DNA of 64,000 bases from positions 353,264 through 417,263 of the forward strand of contig JBBFKY010000002.1 of NCBI GenBank assembly GCA_037481875.1, read 5' to 3'. The stretch is from Desulfosoma sp. GTDB taxonomy: Bacteria > Desulfobacterota > Syntrophobacteria > Syntrophobacterales > DSM-9756. How positions within the stretch are numbered: position 1 is the first letter of the stretch; every line of letters begins with the position of its first letter. The notes beneath the pieces were generated by a model that was not told where the DNA came from, did not search any database, and saw only the letters and a list, made by a program, of their open reading frames with translations. The position numbers and the translations under genes were made by a program. This document shows, in pieces, positions 51,856 to 60,459 of the stretch.

Positions 51856-53354
51856 ATCTAAGAGAAATGTTGGATCGGAACGCCAGAAAATTCGCCAACA
51901 AAGAAGCGATCCGTTCTCAGGGGCAAGCCATGAGCTTTTCCGAACTCAAGGAGAAAGCAGAAAGGGCGGCAGCCGTCTTTCAGGCATATGGGCTTCGTCC
52001 CGGAGACACAGCCGCCGTGATGAGTCAGAACACACCCCACTTTGTCGTCGTGTTTTTTGGCCTTCAAAAAGCTGGCGTTGCAGTGGTTCCCGTCAATCAC
52101 AAGCTGGCACCTCCAGAGGTTCAATACATTCTGGAACACAGCAAGGCCCGTCTCTTCCTCTTTGACGGCGCTTTGGCGCACGTCGCGGAAGCCCTCTCCT
52201 TGCCCATCCCCGCCGTGTCCATGGACACTCCAGTCCCTCAAAGACCATTCCTCGAAGATTTACTGACCGATGCGCCGGCTTTGACACCTGTACCCGTGGA
52301 GGACGACGATACGGCTGAAATTCTCTATACAAGCGGGACGACCGGAAAACCCAAGGGCTGTGTCCTGACCCATCGCAGTGTGGTCATGGCCGCCATAACC
52401 GGCGCTTTGGCCTTGAAGATGGACGAGAAGGATCGCTTGCTCATGGCCATGCCCATCTGGCACTCTTCGCCGCTTAACAACTGGTTCCTAGGCGCTTTTT
52501 ACGTTGGTGCGACCACAATCCTTCTTCGTGAATACCACCCTCTCCATTTCCTTCAAACCGTTCAAAATGATCGGTGCACCGTCTATTTCGGAGCGCCTGT
52601 TTCCTATCTTCTTCCCCTTCAGATGGTTCCTAATTTTGACGATTTTGATCTCTCCTCCATGCGAGCTTGGGTCTACGGTGGAGGGCCCATTGCGCCCGAG
52701 ACCGTTCGAATTCTTCAAAAACGATACAAGAGCGACCGCTTCTATCAGGTCTACGGTATGACTGAAGCCGGACCTACAGGAACGATGCTTCCACCCGAAG
52801 CCCACGCCCATAAAGCGGGATCCATCGGGAATAAAGGCCTGCCCGGAACAGATCTTGTGGTCATGAAATCGGAAACAGAGGAGGCTCGTTTCGGGGAGAC
52901 CGGCGAAATCTGGATCAAAGCCGACTCCATGATGAAGGGCTATTTCAACGATCCTGAAGCCACGATAAAAGCCTTTCATAACGGCTGGTATCGCACCGGC
53001 GATGTGGCTCGCATCGACGAAGATGGATACCTCTTTATCGTCGATCGCCTCAAGGACATGATCATCACCGGTGGAGAAAACGTTTACTCCAAAGAAGTAG
53101 AAGACGCCCTTGCGGAACATCCCCAGGTCGCACAGGCGGCGGTGATCGGCACGGCCCATCCCGACTGGGGGGAAACGGTTACCGCGGTGATCGTTCCAGC
53201 CCCAGGTTCGCAACCCAACGCTGAAGAGCTTACGGCGTTTCTTCAGAGTCGGCTTGCCAAGTACAAGATTCCGAGAATCTTTCATTTCGTGGAGGCCTTG
53301 CCCCACACGCCCACGGGTAAAGTGATGAAGTACAAGCTGCGGGAAATGTTCTAG
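51852..53354 (+). CDS. AMP-forming fatty-acyl/acyl-CoA ligase
   Basis: A 500-residue ANL enzyme with [69 protein letters not shown] and a C-terminal Lys in TPTGKVMKYKLREMF. Of the four ligases in the window it is closest to short/medium-chain or aryl (MenE/4-coumarate-like) types. Its start overlaps the MerR stop, and the dehydrogenase begins 16 bp after its end. Confidence 0.94.
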   Translation: MNLREMLDRNARKFANKEAIRSQGQAMSFSELKEKAERAAAVFQAYGLRPGDTAAVMSQNTPHFVVVFFGLQKAGVAVVPVNHKLAPPEVQYILEHSKARLFLFDGALAHVAEALSLPIPAVSMDTPVPQRPFLEDLLTDAPALTPVPVEDDDTAEILYTSGTTGKPKGCVLTHRSVVMAAITGALALKMDEKDRLLMAMPIWHSSPLNNWFLGAFYVGATTILLREYHPLHFLQTVQNDRCTVYFGAPVSYLLPLQMVPNFDDFDLSSMRAWVYGGGPIAPETVRILQKRYKSDRFYQVYGMTEAGPTGTMLPPEAHAHKAGSIGNKGLPGTDLVVMKSETEEARFGETGEIWIKADSMMKGYFNDPEATIKAFHNGWYRTGDVARIDEDGYLFIVDRLKDMIITGGENVYSKEVEDALAEHPQVAQAAVIGTAHPDWGETVTAVIVPAPGSQPNAEELTAFLQSRLAKYKIPRIFHFVEALPHTPTGKVMKYKLREMF

Positions 53355-53370
53355 AACCGAAGGAGAAATC

Positions 53371-54615
53371 ATGTTTGAGTGTCTGCTGGATGAGAAGACG
53401 CTTCGATGGCGCGACGAAGTGCGGGATTTTGTCAAATCCGTGCCTCGCCAAATGATTCTGGACATGGATGCGGACAAGATCCGTTTTCCCAAAGAATTCC
53501 TTCAGGAAGCCGGGCGCAGAAACCTTTTAGGGTGCCGTTACCCCAAGCGATGGGGCGGCCGTGACATGGATTGGGTGAGCACCTGCGTGGCCATGGAGGA
53601 GGTCGGCGCGCTGGGCTATATTTTTGCGTGTACCTTCGGGGTTGGCGCCGAATTGGTTTGTGACGCCATTGTTCTTCACGGCACAGACACCCAAAAGGAA
53701 CGCTATGTCGCGCCTCTGCTCAAAGGAGAAATCTTTGCCGCCGAATGCCTGACGGAACCTCGAGGCGGATCCGACTTTTTCGGTACCACCACCACCGCGG
53801 TGGACAAGGGAGATTATTTCATCCTCAACGGTCAAAAGCGTTTCATTGTCGGCGGCGAAGGTGCCGATTATTTTTTGGTATACGCTCGCACAGATCCCAA
53901 GGCCAAACCCCACGAAGGAATCACTTGTTTTATCGTGGATCGAGGTCCCGGCGTGGAAACCGCCTATCACTACGGGCTCATGGGCTGCCGCGGCGGCGGC
54001 ACCAGCCGCTTGGTTTTTAAGGACGTGAAGGTTCCAAAGGAAAACATTTTGGGGCACCTCCATGGAGGTTTTGAAGTCTTCAAGACCATGATGATTCCCG
54101 AGCGTTTGGGCACAGCCGCCATGACCATTGGAGCGGCACGGCCGGCTCTTGAAGTGGCCACCGGGTATTCGACGCGTCGCAAAGCTTTCGGAAGACCTAT
54201 TCATGAGTTCCAAGGGGTCAGTTTCCAGGTGGCCGAAGCCGTGATGCTTTTGGACGCATCCCGCGCCATGGTGCATGCCACGGCCCAAGCTGTGGACCGC
54301 AAAGCACCCTCGGCCACGTTGCGACGTCTTATTTCGGAAACGAAAAAGTTTGTGACCGAATCCTGCCAAAAGGTGGTCCATAACGCCATGCAGGTGATGG
54401 GTGGCATCGGGTACACCACGGTTTTTCCTGTGGAACGTATTTATCGGGATCTGCGGCTGGCGTCCATATGGACCGGAACCAACGAAATCATGGCCACCAT
54501 TATCGCCCATGAATGGTACAAGGAATACTGGGCCATGAAAGAAGCACGCCTGACGCGTGATGTGGAACGAGACGCCCCCGGCGCCGACGACGTGGAAGAA
54601 AAGGTTTATGAGTAG
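53371..54615 (+). CDS. Acyl-CoA dehydrogenase (catalytic Glu at the IVD/LCAD position)
   Basis: A 414-residue flavoenzyme with ECLTEPRGGSDFFGTTT, ILNGQKRFIVGGEGADYF, GLMGCRGGGTSRLVFKDVKVP, RRKAFGRPIHEFQGVSFQ and VMGGIGYTTVFPVERIYRDL. The C-terminal motif is SIWTGTNEIM, so the MCAD-type Glu is Thr; MIPERLGTAAMTIG offers the Glu at the helix-G position instead. The C-terminus has an acidic extension (RDAPGADDVEEKVYE). It is the third gene of the MerR operon, 16 bp after the ligase (AGGAG before the ATG). Confidence 0.94.
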   Translation: MFECLLDEKTLRWRDEVRDFVKSVPRQMILDMDADKIRFPKEFLQEAGRRNLLGCRYPKRWGGRDMDWVSTCVAMEEVGALGYIFACTFGVGAELVCDAIVLHGTDTQKERYVAPLLKGEIFAAECLTEPRGGSDFFGTTTTAVDKGDYFILNGQKRFIVGGEGADYFLVYARTDPKAKPHEGITCFIVDRGPGVETAYHYGLMGCRGGGTSRLVFKDVKVPKENILGHLHGGFEVFKTMMIPERLGTAAMTIGAARPALEVATGYSTRRKAFGRPIHEFQGVSFQVAEAVMLLDASRAMVHATAQAVDRKAPSATLRRLISETKKFVTESCQKVVHNAMQVMGGIGYTTVFPVERIYRDLRLASIWTGTNEIMATIIAHEWYKEYWAMKEARLTRDVERDAPGADDVEEKVYE

Positions 54616-54685
54616 CGAGTGGACATGTGTATCCGCCCGCACTTACCGCCTTGCCGTCACAAGACGGCCCCAACCGGGGATGTCT

Positions 54686-55576
54686 TCATGGCTGCGAGGA
54701 TAAAGGAGGGGCAGGGGTATCAAGAAAGCCCATGCGGGTCCAATAACGCCCGTGGTGTACGTGCACTTCGATAGGGACTTGAAAAGCCGAGGACAAGACG
54801 GAACCGGAAAGCACCTGCTCTTTTGGGCCGCTGGCCACACAACGCCCATTTTGCAAAACCAACACATGAGAGAAAACGGGCATGATTTCTTCCAGATGAT
54901 GGGTGACCAAAACGAGGGTGGGTCCTTGAGGGTCCCGGCCCATGCGGTCCAGGGTTTCCAGGAGTTGTTCTCGAGCGACCATATCCAGCCCGGAACAGGG
55001 TTCGTCCAAGATGAGAAGCCTCGGACCAGCCATCAGGGCACGGGCGATGAGCACCCTTTGTTTTTCCCCCTGAGAAAGCACGCCGTAAGGGCTATGAAGA
55101 ACCGAGGCACAGCCCATGACTTCGGCAAGTCTTTCGGCCTTACGCTCGTCTTGTGAGGAAGGTTTTTCGAAAACGCCGATGGAAGCGAACTTCCCGCCGA
55201 TAATCAGGTCCAGGGGTTTTTGATGCGGCGGGACGTGTTCTTGCAGGAAAGATCCCACCCACCCGATTTCCTTACGTAATTCTCGAAGATCGACGGAACC
55301 GAACCGGCGTCCCAGCACTGTGATGGATCCTCGGGTGGGCCATAGATAGCCCGCGAGCAGCAAAAGGAGCGAGGTTTTTCCCGACCCATTGGCCCCCAGG
55401 ACCACCCAGTGTTCTGCAGGATTCAATCGCCAAGTGATATCGGTAAGAATGGATCGGCGAGATCGCACCAGGTGAACCCCTTCGAAGGCGATCCAGAGTC
55501 CCTGGTTTCCATTGTCCACGGTGTGTTCGAACTCCTGAGTTTTAGGCATAATCTGAGGGCCGGTCATTCTTTCCAT
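54686..55576 (-). CDS. ABC transporter ATP-binding protein (stand-alone)
   Basis: A 296-residue ATPase with Walker A GANGSGKTS, Q-loop VGSFLQEH, signature LSQGEKQR, Walker B LLILDEPCSGLD and switch His in LVTHHLEE. It resembles the COG1119/ModF-like molybdate-type ATPases. No permease or binding-protein gene is adjacent, so the partner must lie elsewhere or it works alone. The start is uncertain: ATG 55576 overlaps the upstream oxidoreductase stop by 13 bases, with a later ATG at 55549. Confidence 0.9.
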   Translation of the reverse strand: MERMTGPQIMPKTQEFEHTVDNGNQGLWIAFEGVHLVRSRRSILTDITWRLNPAEHWVVLGANGSGKTSLLLLLAGYLWPTRGSITVLGRRFGSVDLRELRKEIGWVGSFLQEHVPPHQKPLDLIIGGKFASIGVFEKPSSQDERKAERLAEVMGCASVLHSPYGVLSQGEKQRVLIARALMAGPRLLILDEPCSGLDMVAREQLLETLDRMGRDPQGPTLVLVTHHLEEIMPVFSHVLVLQNGRCVASGPKEQVLSGSVLSSAFQVPIEVHVHHGRYWTRMGFLDTPAPPLSSQP

Positions 55577-56568
55577 CGCACAACCACTTTGCCGAAATGT
55601 TTTCCTTCACGGACGTAAAGGTGAGCCGCCTCCACGTCCTGCACTGCAAAAATCTTATCCACGATGGGACGAACCGTCCCCTTTTCCAGAAGGGGCAAAA
55701 TCTCTTCTCGGCATCGCTGAATGACGGCCGTTTTTTCCGCGTGGGATCGGCTCCGCAGCACGGAACCGATGATTCGAATTCTTTTGGTCAAGAGTGGAGC
55801 CAAGGAACACGTCGCGTGGTGTCCTCCCATAAGCCCGATGAGCACAAGGCGGCCTTTGGAAGCCAGGATCTTTAAATGTTTTTCCAGATAGGGAGCTCCG
55901 ATGAAATCCAAAACGACATCCACACCTCGGCCCTGAGTCCAGGAAAGCACGGCTTCCGCGAAATCTTCGCGTGTGTACTGAATAACCAGGTCAGCTCCAA
56001 GCCAACGACATTTTTCAGCTTTCCAGTCACTACCGCAGGTGGTCGCCACATGGAGCCCATAGACTTTGGCCAACTGAATGGCAGCCGTCCCCACACCGCT
56101 TCCGCCGCCGTGCACTAAAAGCGTTTCTCCGGGCTTCGCCTTGGCTTCGTCAAAAATGTTGGTATGCGCCACCACGAAAACTTCGGCCGCCGCCGCTGCC
56201 TCCACAAAGGAAAGATTTTCCGGCACCGGAAGTAAATGATCGGCAGGTACAGCCGCATACCGAGCATAGCCGCCTCCAGCCACAATCCCAAAAACCCGAT
56301 CCCCTTCCGCCCAGGGAACATCCTCGGAACCCCGACGCACCACATACCCGGCCAAATCCAGACCGAGGATCGAAGAAGCCCCGGGTGGCGGAGGATACAA
56401 TCCGCGACGCTGCAACAGATCCGCTCGATTCACGGAAAAGGCTTCCACCTGCACCAACACTTCACCGGCCTTCGGCTCAGGCATGGGGACATGGCCCAAG
56501 CTCAAGGTATTCCAGCTCCCGGGCTCTCCGGTTTCCTCAACGAGCACAGCAGGCATCATCCTTTCCAT
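55564..56568 (-). CDS. PIG3-type NAD(P)H:quinone oxidoreductase (MDR family)
   Basis: A 334-residue zinc-independent medium-chain dehydrogenase. Starting MERMMPAVLVEETGEPG, it has VNRADLLQRRGLYPPPPGASSILGLDLAGYV as in PIG3/zeta-crystallin, the nucleotide motif LVHGGGSGVGTAAIQLAK, and VVLDFIGAPYLEKHL. The ATG at 56568 shares a base with the radC stop (TGATG), indicating coupled translation. The much longer frame up to 56871 runs antisense-like through radC and is rejected. Confidence 0.92.
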   Translation of the reverse strand: MERMMPAVLVEETGEPGSWNTLSLGHVPMPEPKAGEVLVQVEAFSVNRADLLQRRGLYPPPPGASSILGLDLAGYVVRRGSEDVPWAEGDRVFGIVAGGGYARYAAVPADHLLPVPENLSFVEAAAAAEVFVVAHTNIFDEAKAKPGETLLVHGGGSGVGTAAIQLAKVYGLHVATTCGSDWKAEKCRWLGADLVIQYTREDFAEAVLSWTQGRGVDVVLDFIGAPYLEKHLKILASKGRLVLIGLMGGHHATCSLAPLLTKRIRIIGSVLRSRSHAEKTAVIQRCREEILPLLEKGTVRPIVDKIFAVQDVEAAHLYVREGKHFGKVVVRWKE

Positions 56569-57248
56569 CAGCCTATCTCCCCTTTTTCTGCAAAGGAATA
56601 ATAGCGGTCTCCCGCCAGGATGATGTGGTCGTGCACGGTGATATCCAGATCTTGCAGCAGGCGTTTGAGCTTCAAGGTCAGTTGCCGGTCCGCGGCGGAA
56701 GGTTCCGGGTCCCCGCTGGGATGGTTGTGTGCGAAAATGACGGCCGTCGCTCGATGCTTCAAAGCGGCTTCCACCACCAGCCTGGGAAAGACGGCCGTGC
56801 GATTCACGGTTCCTTCCTGAATGCGTTCCACAGCGATGAGCCCGTTCTGGCTGTTGAGAGCCAACAGGCAAAACACCTCGACGCGTTCCGCTTCAAAATG
56901 TCCCTTGAGGTATTCCACTGCCTCCTGGGTCGAACTAAGGGTCTTTACCGATCGCCAGCGATCCTTTCGGTAGCGCTCCACAAGCCGTGGGATCAAGGCC
57001 AGGAGCATGGCCGAATGGATCCCGATGCCGGAGACGGCGGTGAGTTCTTTTGGCGAGGCATCCAAAACGGCGGAAAGGGAATGAAAATGCTCGAGCAGCG
57101 CTTTGGCCGTCGGTTTTACATCGCGTCTGGGAATGGCATAGGTCAGCAAGAGCTCCAAGACTTCATGGTCGTGAAAGGCGTCCAAACCTCCCGTCAAGAA
57201 GCGTTCTCGAAGACGTCGACGATGTCCTTCAGCTCCCAAAGCGGTCAT
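56568..57248 (-). CDS. radC: RadC-family JAB-domain protein
   Basis: A 226-residue protein with N-terminal helix-hairpin-helix-like region (LTGGLDAFHDHEVLELLLTYAIPRRDVKP, LTAVSGIGIHSAMLL) and a JAB/MPN domain with metal motif HNHPSGDPEPSAADRQLT and upstream Glu in VEVFCLLALN. Despite the name, RadC is not established as a repair protein; a DNA metabolism role linked to mobile elements is suspected. It overlaps mlaC by 20 bases upstream and quinone oxidoreductase downstream. Confidence 0.95.
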   Translation of the reverse strand: MTALGAEGHRRRLRERFLTGGLDAFHDHEVLELLLTYAIPRRDVKPTAKALLEHFHSLSAVLDASPKELTAVSGIGIHSAMLLALIPRLVERYRKDRWRSVKTLSSTQEAVEYLKGHFEAERVEVFCLLALNSQNGLIAVERIQEGTVNRTAVFPRLVVEAALKHRATAVIFAHNHPSGDPEPSAADRQLTLKLKRLLQDLDITVHDHIILAGDRYYSFAEKGEIG

Positions 57249-57882
57249 TTTTCTCTAACTCGGCCACTTTTTGTTTGAGGGAGTCCAAAAGATCGTTCAC
57301 CGATCGATTCACCAGAAAACTTTCGAATTGCGACCGGTAGTTACTTACGTAGCTGATGCCTTCAATGACCACGTCGTAAACCATCCATCGGTCGCCGCTT
57401 TGAATCATGCGGTATTCAACGACCACATCCTGATTCTGGTACCGCACCCGCGTCTTGACAAGAGCAAAGCGGCCTTCCACACGCTCTTCCTCGTAGCGCA
57501 CAACCTCATCTTCCCCGCACGTATAAGTGTCCACCTTTCCAATATAGGTAAAGTACAAAAGATCCTTAAAAAGGCTGACAAATTCCGTTCGCTGTTCGGG
57601 ATTTAGACTTCTCCAGTGTCGGCCCAAAGAGCGTTTCGCCGCCTCTTCAAAATCCACATATTCCATGGCAATGGACCGAACGGCTTCACGTCTTGCCTTG
57701 ATGTGTTCCGGACTGTCCGTTCCGCATGTATGCAACACATGAAGCGCCCGTTCGGTCGCGTTCTTGATGACGTCCGTGGGCTTGGTTTGAGCCGGTGCCG
57801 ACGACACAAACCAAAGCACCGCAAAAGCCACCATAAGCACCCTTATGACAACCCGCATTTCCCCTCGCTCCTGGCTTTTCAT
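57229..57882 (-). CDS. mlaC: MlaC-like phospholipid-binding periplasmic protein
   Basis: A 217-residue exported protein with a signal peptide (VVIRVLMVAFAVLWFVSSAPAQ) and the Ttg2/MlaC fold: ARREAVRSIAMEYVDFEEAAKRSLGRHWRSLNPEQRTEFVSLFKDLL, VRYQNQDVVVEYRM, WMVYDVVIEGISYVSNYRSQF. It would carry phospholipids between membranes in the Mla pathway. The other mla genes are not adjacent. ATG at 57882 has GGAGG at good spacing; an alternative at 57858 is also possible. It is in a run with radC and the oxidoreductase. Confidence 0.92.
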   Translation of the reverse strand: MKSQERGEMRVVIRVLMVAFAVLWFVSSAPAQTKPTDVIKNATERALHVLHTCGTDSPEHIKARREAVRSIAMEYVDFEEAAKRSLGRHWRSLNPEQRTEFVSLFKDLLYFTYIGKVDTYTCGEDEVVRYEEERVEGRFALVKTRVRYQNQDVVVEYRMIQSGDRWMVYDVVIEGISYVSNYRSQFESFLVNRSVNDLLDSLKQKVAELEKNDRFGS

Positions 57883-57964
57883 GAACCTACCTCCCCATGA
57901 AATCTTCCCGACTTTGTGCCTTGTTAATGCACCTTATCATCTGTTGTAAAGACCTGTGAAACCT

Positions 57965-59131
57965 TCAGAGCACTTCAAGAAAGGCGCATTTAAGGTACCT
58001 CGTTTCCGGCATACCTAAGAGAACCGGATGATCCAAAGCCTGACCGCGTGCTTCCAAAAGCCTTAAGGATCTCCCCGCCGCTTGACCGGCTCGAAGCAGC
58101 ATCTCGTAAAAAGCTTCCTCTCGAAGGTGAAACGAACACGAACATGTGACCAAAAGGCCCCCTCGACGCAAAGCCAGCATGGCACGACGATTGAGGTCCG
58201 TATATCCCCTGACGGCATTGGGAAGCGCTTTCTTGGTCTTGGCGAAAGCCGGAGGGTCCATGATGATCACGTCGTAGCTTTCCCTTGGTGTCCGTTTCAG
58301 AAAATCAAGAACATCACTGACCTGAAAATGACATCGGTCCTTCAATTGATTCACCTCGGCATCCTTGGCCGCTCTTTTTACCGCATCCTGCGACGCATCC
58401 ACACCCAGGACCCGCACGGCTCCGGCCTGCGCCGCCACCAGGCTCCATAGCCCCTGATAACAAAACAAATCCAGCACCTCGGCTCCCACAACATAGCGAC
58501 GAAGAGCCTCTCGATTGTCCCGCTGATCCAAGAAGAGACCGGTCTTTTGCCCTTCCAAAAGATCCACCTGAACCGTCAAGCCGTGCACAGAAACGGAAAA
58601 CGAATGGTCCAGGGTTCCCTGAAGAATCCTTTTTTCCAGAGGCAAGCCCTCCAAAGCGCGGGCTGAGACATCGTTTCGAGCCACCACGGCGTGGGGCTGA
58701 AACAGACGCATGAGCGCCTCACAGACCATCGATTCCACGGCCGCCATCCCCGCCGTGGTCACTTGCATCACCCATGCCGAATCATAGCGATCCACCACAA
58801 GTCCCGGAAGCCCGTCGGATTCTCCATAAACCGCCCGGTAAACCCGTCGCCCTGGGTAAAGTTTCTCTCGAAAAGCCACAGCTTTTTGAAGTCTTTCGGC
58901 AAAAAAATCCGGCGACGGCACCATGTTCGATGGACCCACAAGGCGACAGGCGATCAGGCAATGGGGATTCACATAACCTGTGCCCCAATGCCGGCCCGAT
59001 GTGGACACCACCTGCACCCACTCCCCCGGTGTAAACATTTTCAGAGGACTTTCCACTTCATTGCTGAAAACCCAGCGATGCCCCTGCAAGAGCCGTCGTT
59101 CGCAGCTTTTGTTGATCACCAGTCCTTGCAT
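57965..59131 (-). CDS. rlmI: Class I 23S rRNA m5C methyltransferase (RlmI family)
   Basis: A 388-residue protein with an N-terminal PUA domain (LLQGHRWVFSNEVESPLKMFTPGEWV) and SAM-dependent methyltransferase domain: YGESDGLPGLVVDRY, LDQRDNREALRRYV, motif I EVLDLFCYQGLWSLVAAQAG, motif IV IIMDPPAFAKTK, and motif VI TCSCSFH with the catalytic Cys. RlmI methylates C1962 of 23S rRNA in E. coli; target here is by homology. The last base is 82 bp from mlaC. Confidence 0.93.
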   Translation of the reverse strand: MQGLVINKSCERRLLQGHRWVFSNEVESPLKMFTPGEWVQVVSTSGRHWGTGYVNPHCLIACRLVGPSNMVPSPDFFAERLQKAVAFREKLYPGRRVYRAVYGESDGLPGLVVDRYDSAWVMQVTTAGMAAVESMVCEALMRLFQPHAVVARNDVSARALEGLPLEKRILQGTLDHSFSVSVHGLTVQVDLLEGQKTGLFLDQRDNREALRRYVVGAEVLDLFCYQGLWSLVAAQAGAVRVLGVDASQDAVKRAAKDAEVNQLKDRCHFQVSDVLDFLKRTPRESYDVIIMDPPAFAKTKKALPNAVRGYTDLNRRAMLALRRGGLLVTCSCSFHLREEAFYEMLLRAGQAAGRSLRLLEARGQALDHPVLLGMPETRYLKCAFLEVL

Positions 59132-59171
59132 GGCGTCCTCTCCCGCTCACCCCACCTCGAAAATGTGAAAG

Positions 59172-59200
59172 CAAATAAAAAAAGCGCTCCCAAGGAGCGC
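59172..59200 (-). terminator. Rho-independent terminator of the small acidic-protein gene
   Basis: On the minus strand GCGCTCC (59200-59194), loop TTG, GGAGCGC (59190-59184) and a T-rich run ending near 59172. It lies 27 bp after the stop of the 59227 gene and 41 bp before the rlmI start, so it isolates the two. Confidence 0.8.
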
Positions 59201-59226
59201 CCGTAGCAGTCTCAGGCTGTGCCCCC

Positions 59227-59496
59227 CTAGCCGGCTTCGGAACGAATCGATTCCAACAAGATGCGATAATCTTCATAGATGCGGGCATCGCTTTCGATAA
59301 CTTCATACAAGTCATCCAAATCCATGGCGATTACGGCATCCTTGTCGGGCGCCTCTTCCTTGAGCTCAATCCAGATCCAATCCAGAAGCATCTCTTCAGG
59401 ATCGGCATAACCTTCCTCATGCTTATCCAAAATCCCGTCCGCAAGCTTGCGGTTGACTTTTTTCAAAGCCGCCTTGACAAACTCTTTCATCTCCAT
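59227..59496 (-). CDS. Small acidic hypothetical protein
   Basis: An 89-residue protein from the ATG at 59496 (GGAGG nine bases upstream). The start is basic (MEMKEFVKAALKKVNRKLADGI) and the rest is acidic and helical (DPEEMLLDWIWIELKEEAP, AMDLDDLYEVIESDARIYEDY). No cysteines or membrane segment; family not recognised. It is a single-gene unit with its own terminator. Confidence 0.75.
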   Translation of the reverse strand: MEMKEFVKAALKKVNRKLADGILDKHEEGYADPEEMLLDWIWIELKEEAPDKDAVIAMDLDDLYEVIESDARIYEDYRILLESIRSEAG

Positions 59497-59805
59497 ATCA
59501 CATCGCCTCCACATCCCTCGATAGGAAAAAACCTTTTTTCATGGCGAACAGCCTTCTTTATGAACCGACACCCTTTCGACCACGTCCCGTGAAAGGCCTT
59601 CTCACTCATTTTAAAAGCCTCCTCAATTTACAGCGGCCGACGCACAGCGCTTGATAGCGGATTTGATAAAGCTTTTCAACAAACAAACGCATTTGCTCAT
59701 GAGAAAAAACTCACGGATTTCCTTTTAGACCTTCTCAAGGCTGTGATAAACTTTTCATGTTGTTGTCCTCGAAATAATCCCTAAAGAAAGGAGCCGTCGG
59801 CGACC

Positions 59806-60459
59806 ATGAAAGAACGTCAATACGTGATTGATGCCATGACCATTCAGGATTCTTGGCGTCTTTTCAAAATCCTGGCGGAGTTTGTGGAAGGCTTTGAAAT
59901 TCTAGGGGATATCTATCCGGCCGTCTCTATCTTTGGGTCGGCCCGAGTGGGTCCGGGGGATCCCACGTATGAATTGACCGTGGAAATCGCCAAAAAATTG
60001 GCGCAGAACGGTTACAACATTATCACCGGGGGTGGTCCTGGAGTGATGGAAGCCGGCAACAAGGGGGCCAAGGAAGGTGGTGCGCATTCCGTGGGACTTA
60101 ATATCGAATTACCCATGGAACAAAAACCTAACCCTTATGCCGATGTGAGGATCAACTTCAAGTACTTCTTTGTGCGCAAGGTCATGTTTGTCAAATATGC
60201 TCAGGCTTACGTGGCCATGCCGGGAGGCTACGGAACCCTGGACGAAGTCTTTGAAGCTCTCACCTTGATTCAGACACGGCGCATCAAACCTTTTCCCATC
60301 ATTCTCGTGGGCAGCGATTATTGGGGGCCCCTGCTTCACTGGATGCGGCATACCCTGCTGCCTCGAGGCCTCATTTCTTCAGAAGACCCCGAGCTGGTCA
60401 TGCTGGCCGATGATGCGGATCAGGTCGTCAAGATCATCAAGAAATACGTCATTGTGTAA
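59806..60459 (+). CDS. LOG-family (TIGR00730) Rossmann-fold protein
   Basis: A 217-residue protein with the lysine decarboxylase-like/LOG motifs: VSIFGSARVGPGDPTYE, IITGGGPGVMEAGNKGAKEGG and the catalytic PGGYGTLDEVFEALTLIQT. LOG proteins hydrolyse nucleoside 5'-monophosphates to base and ribose-5-phosphate. Bacterial members of this subgroup act on AMP or cytokinin precursors, or are unassigned. AAAGGAG precedes the ATG. The 291-bp upstream gap, AT-richer than average, holds no gene. The 3' end overlaps RNase G by 11 bp tail-to-tail. Confidence 0.9.
   Translation: MKERQYVIDAMTIQDSWRLFKILAEFVEGFEILGDIYPAVSIFGSARVGPGDPTYELTVEIAKKLAQNGYNIITGGGPGVMEAGNKGAKEGGAHSVGLNIELPMEQKPNPYADVRINFKYFFVRKVMFVKYAQAYVAMPGGYGTLDEVFEALTLIQTRRIKPFPIILVGSDYWGPLLHWMRHTLLPRGLISSEDPELVMLADDADQVVKIIKKYVIV

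Noticed and set aside
56569-56871. N-terminal extension of the quinone oxidoreductase through radC
   Set aside because: Arg/Gly/Ser-rich shadow of radC on the same strand in another frame; the homologous start is at 56568.
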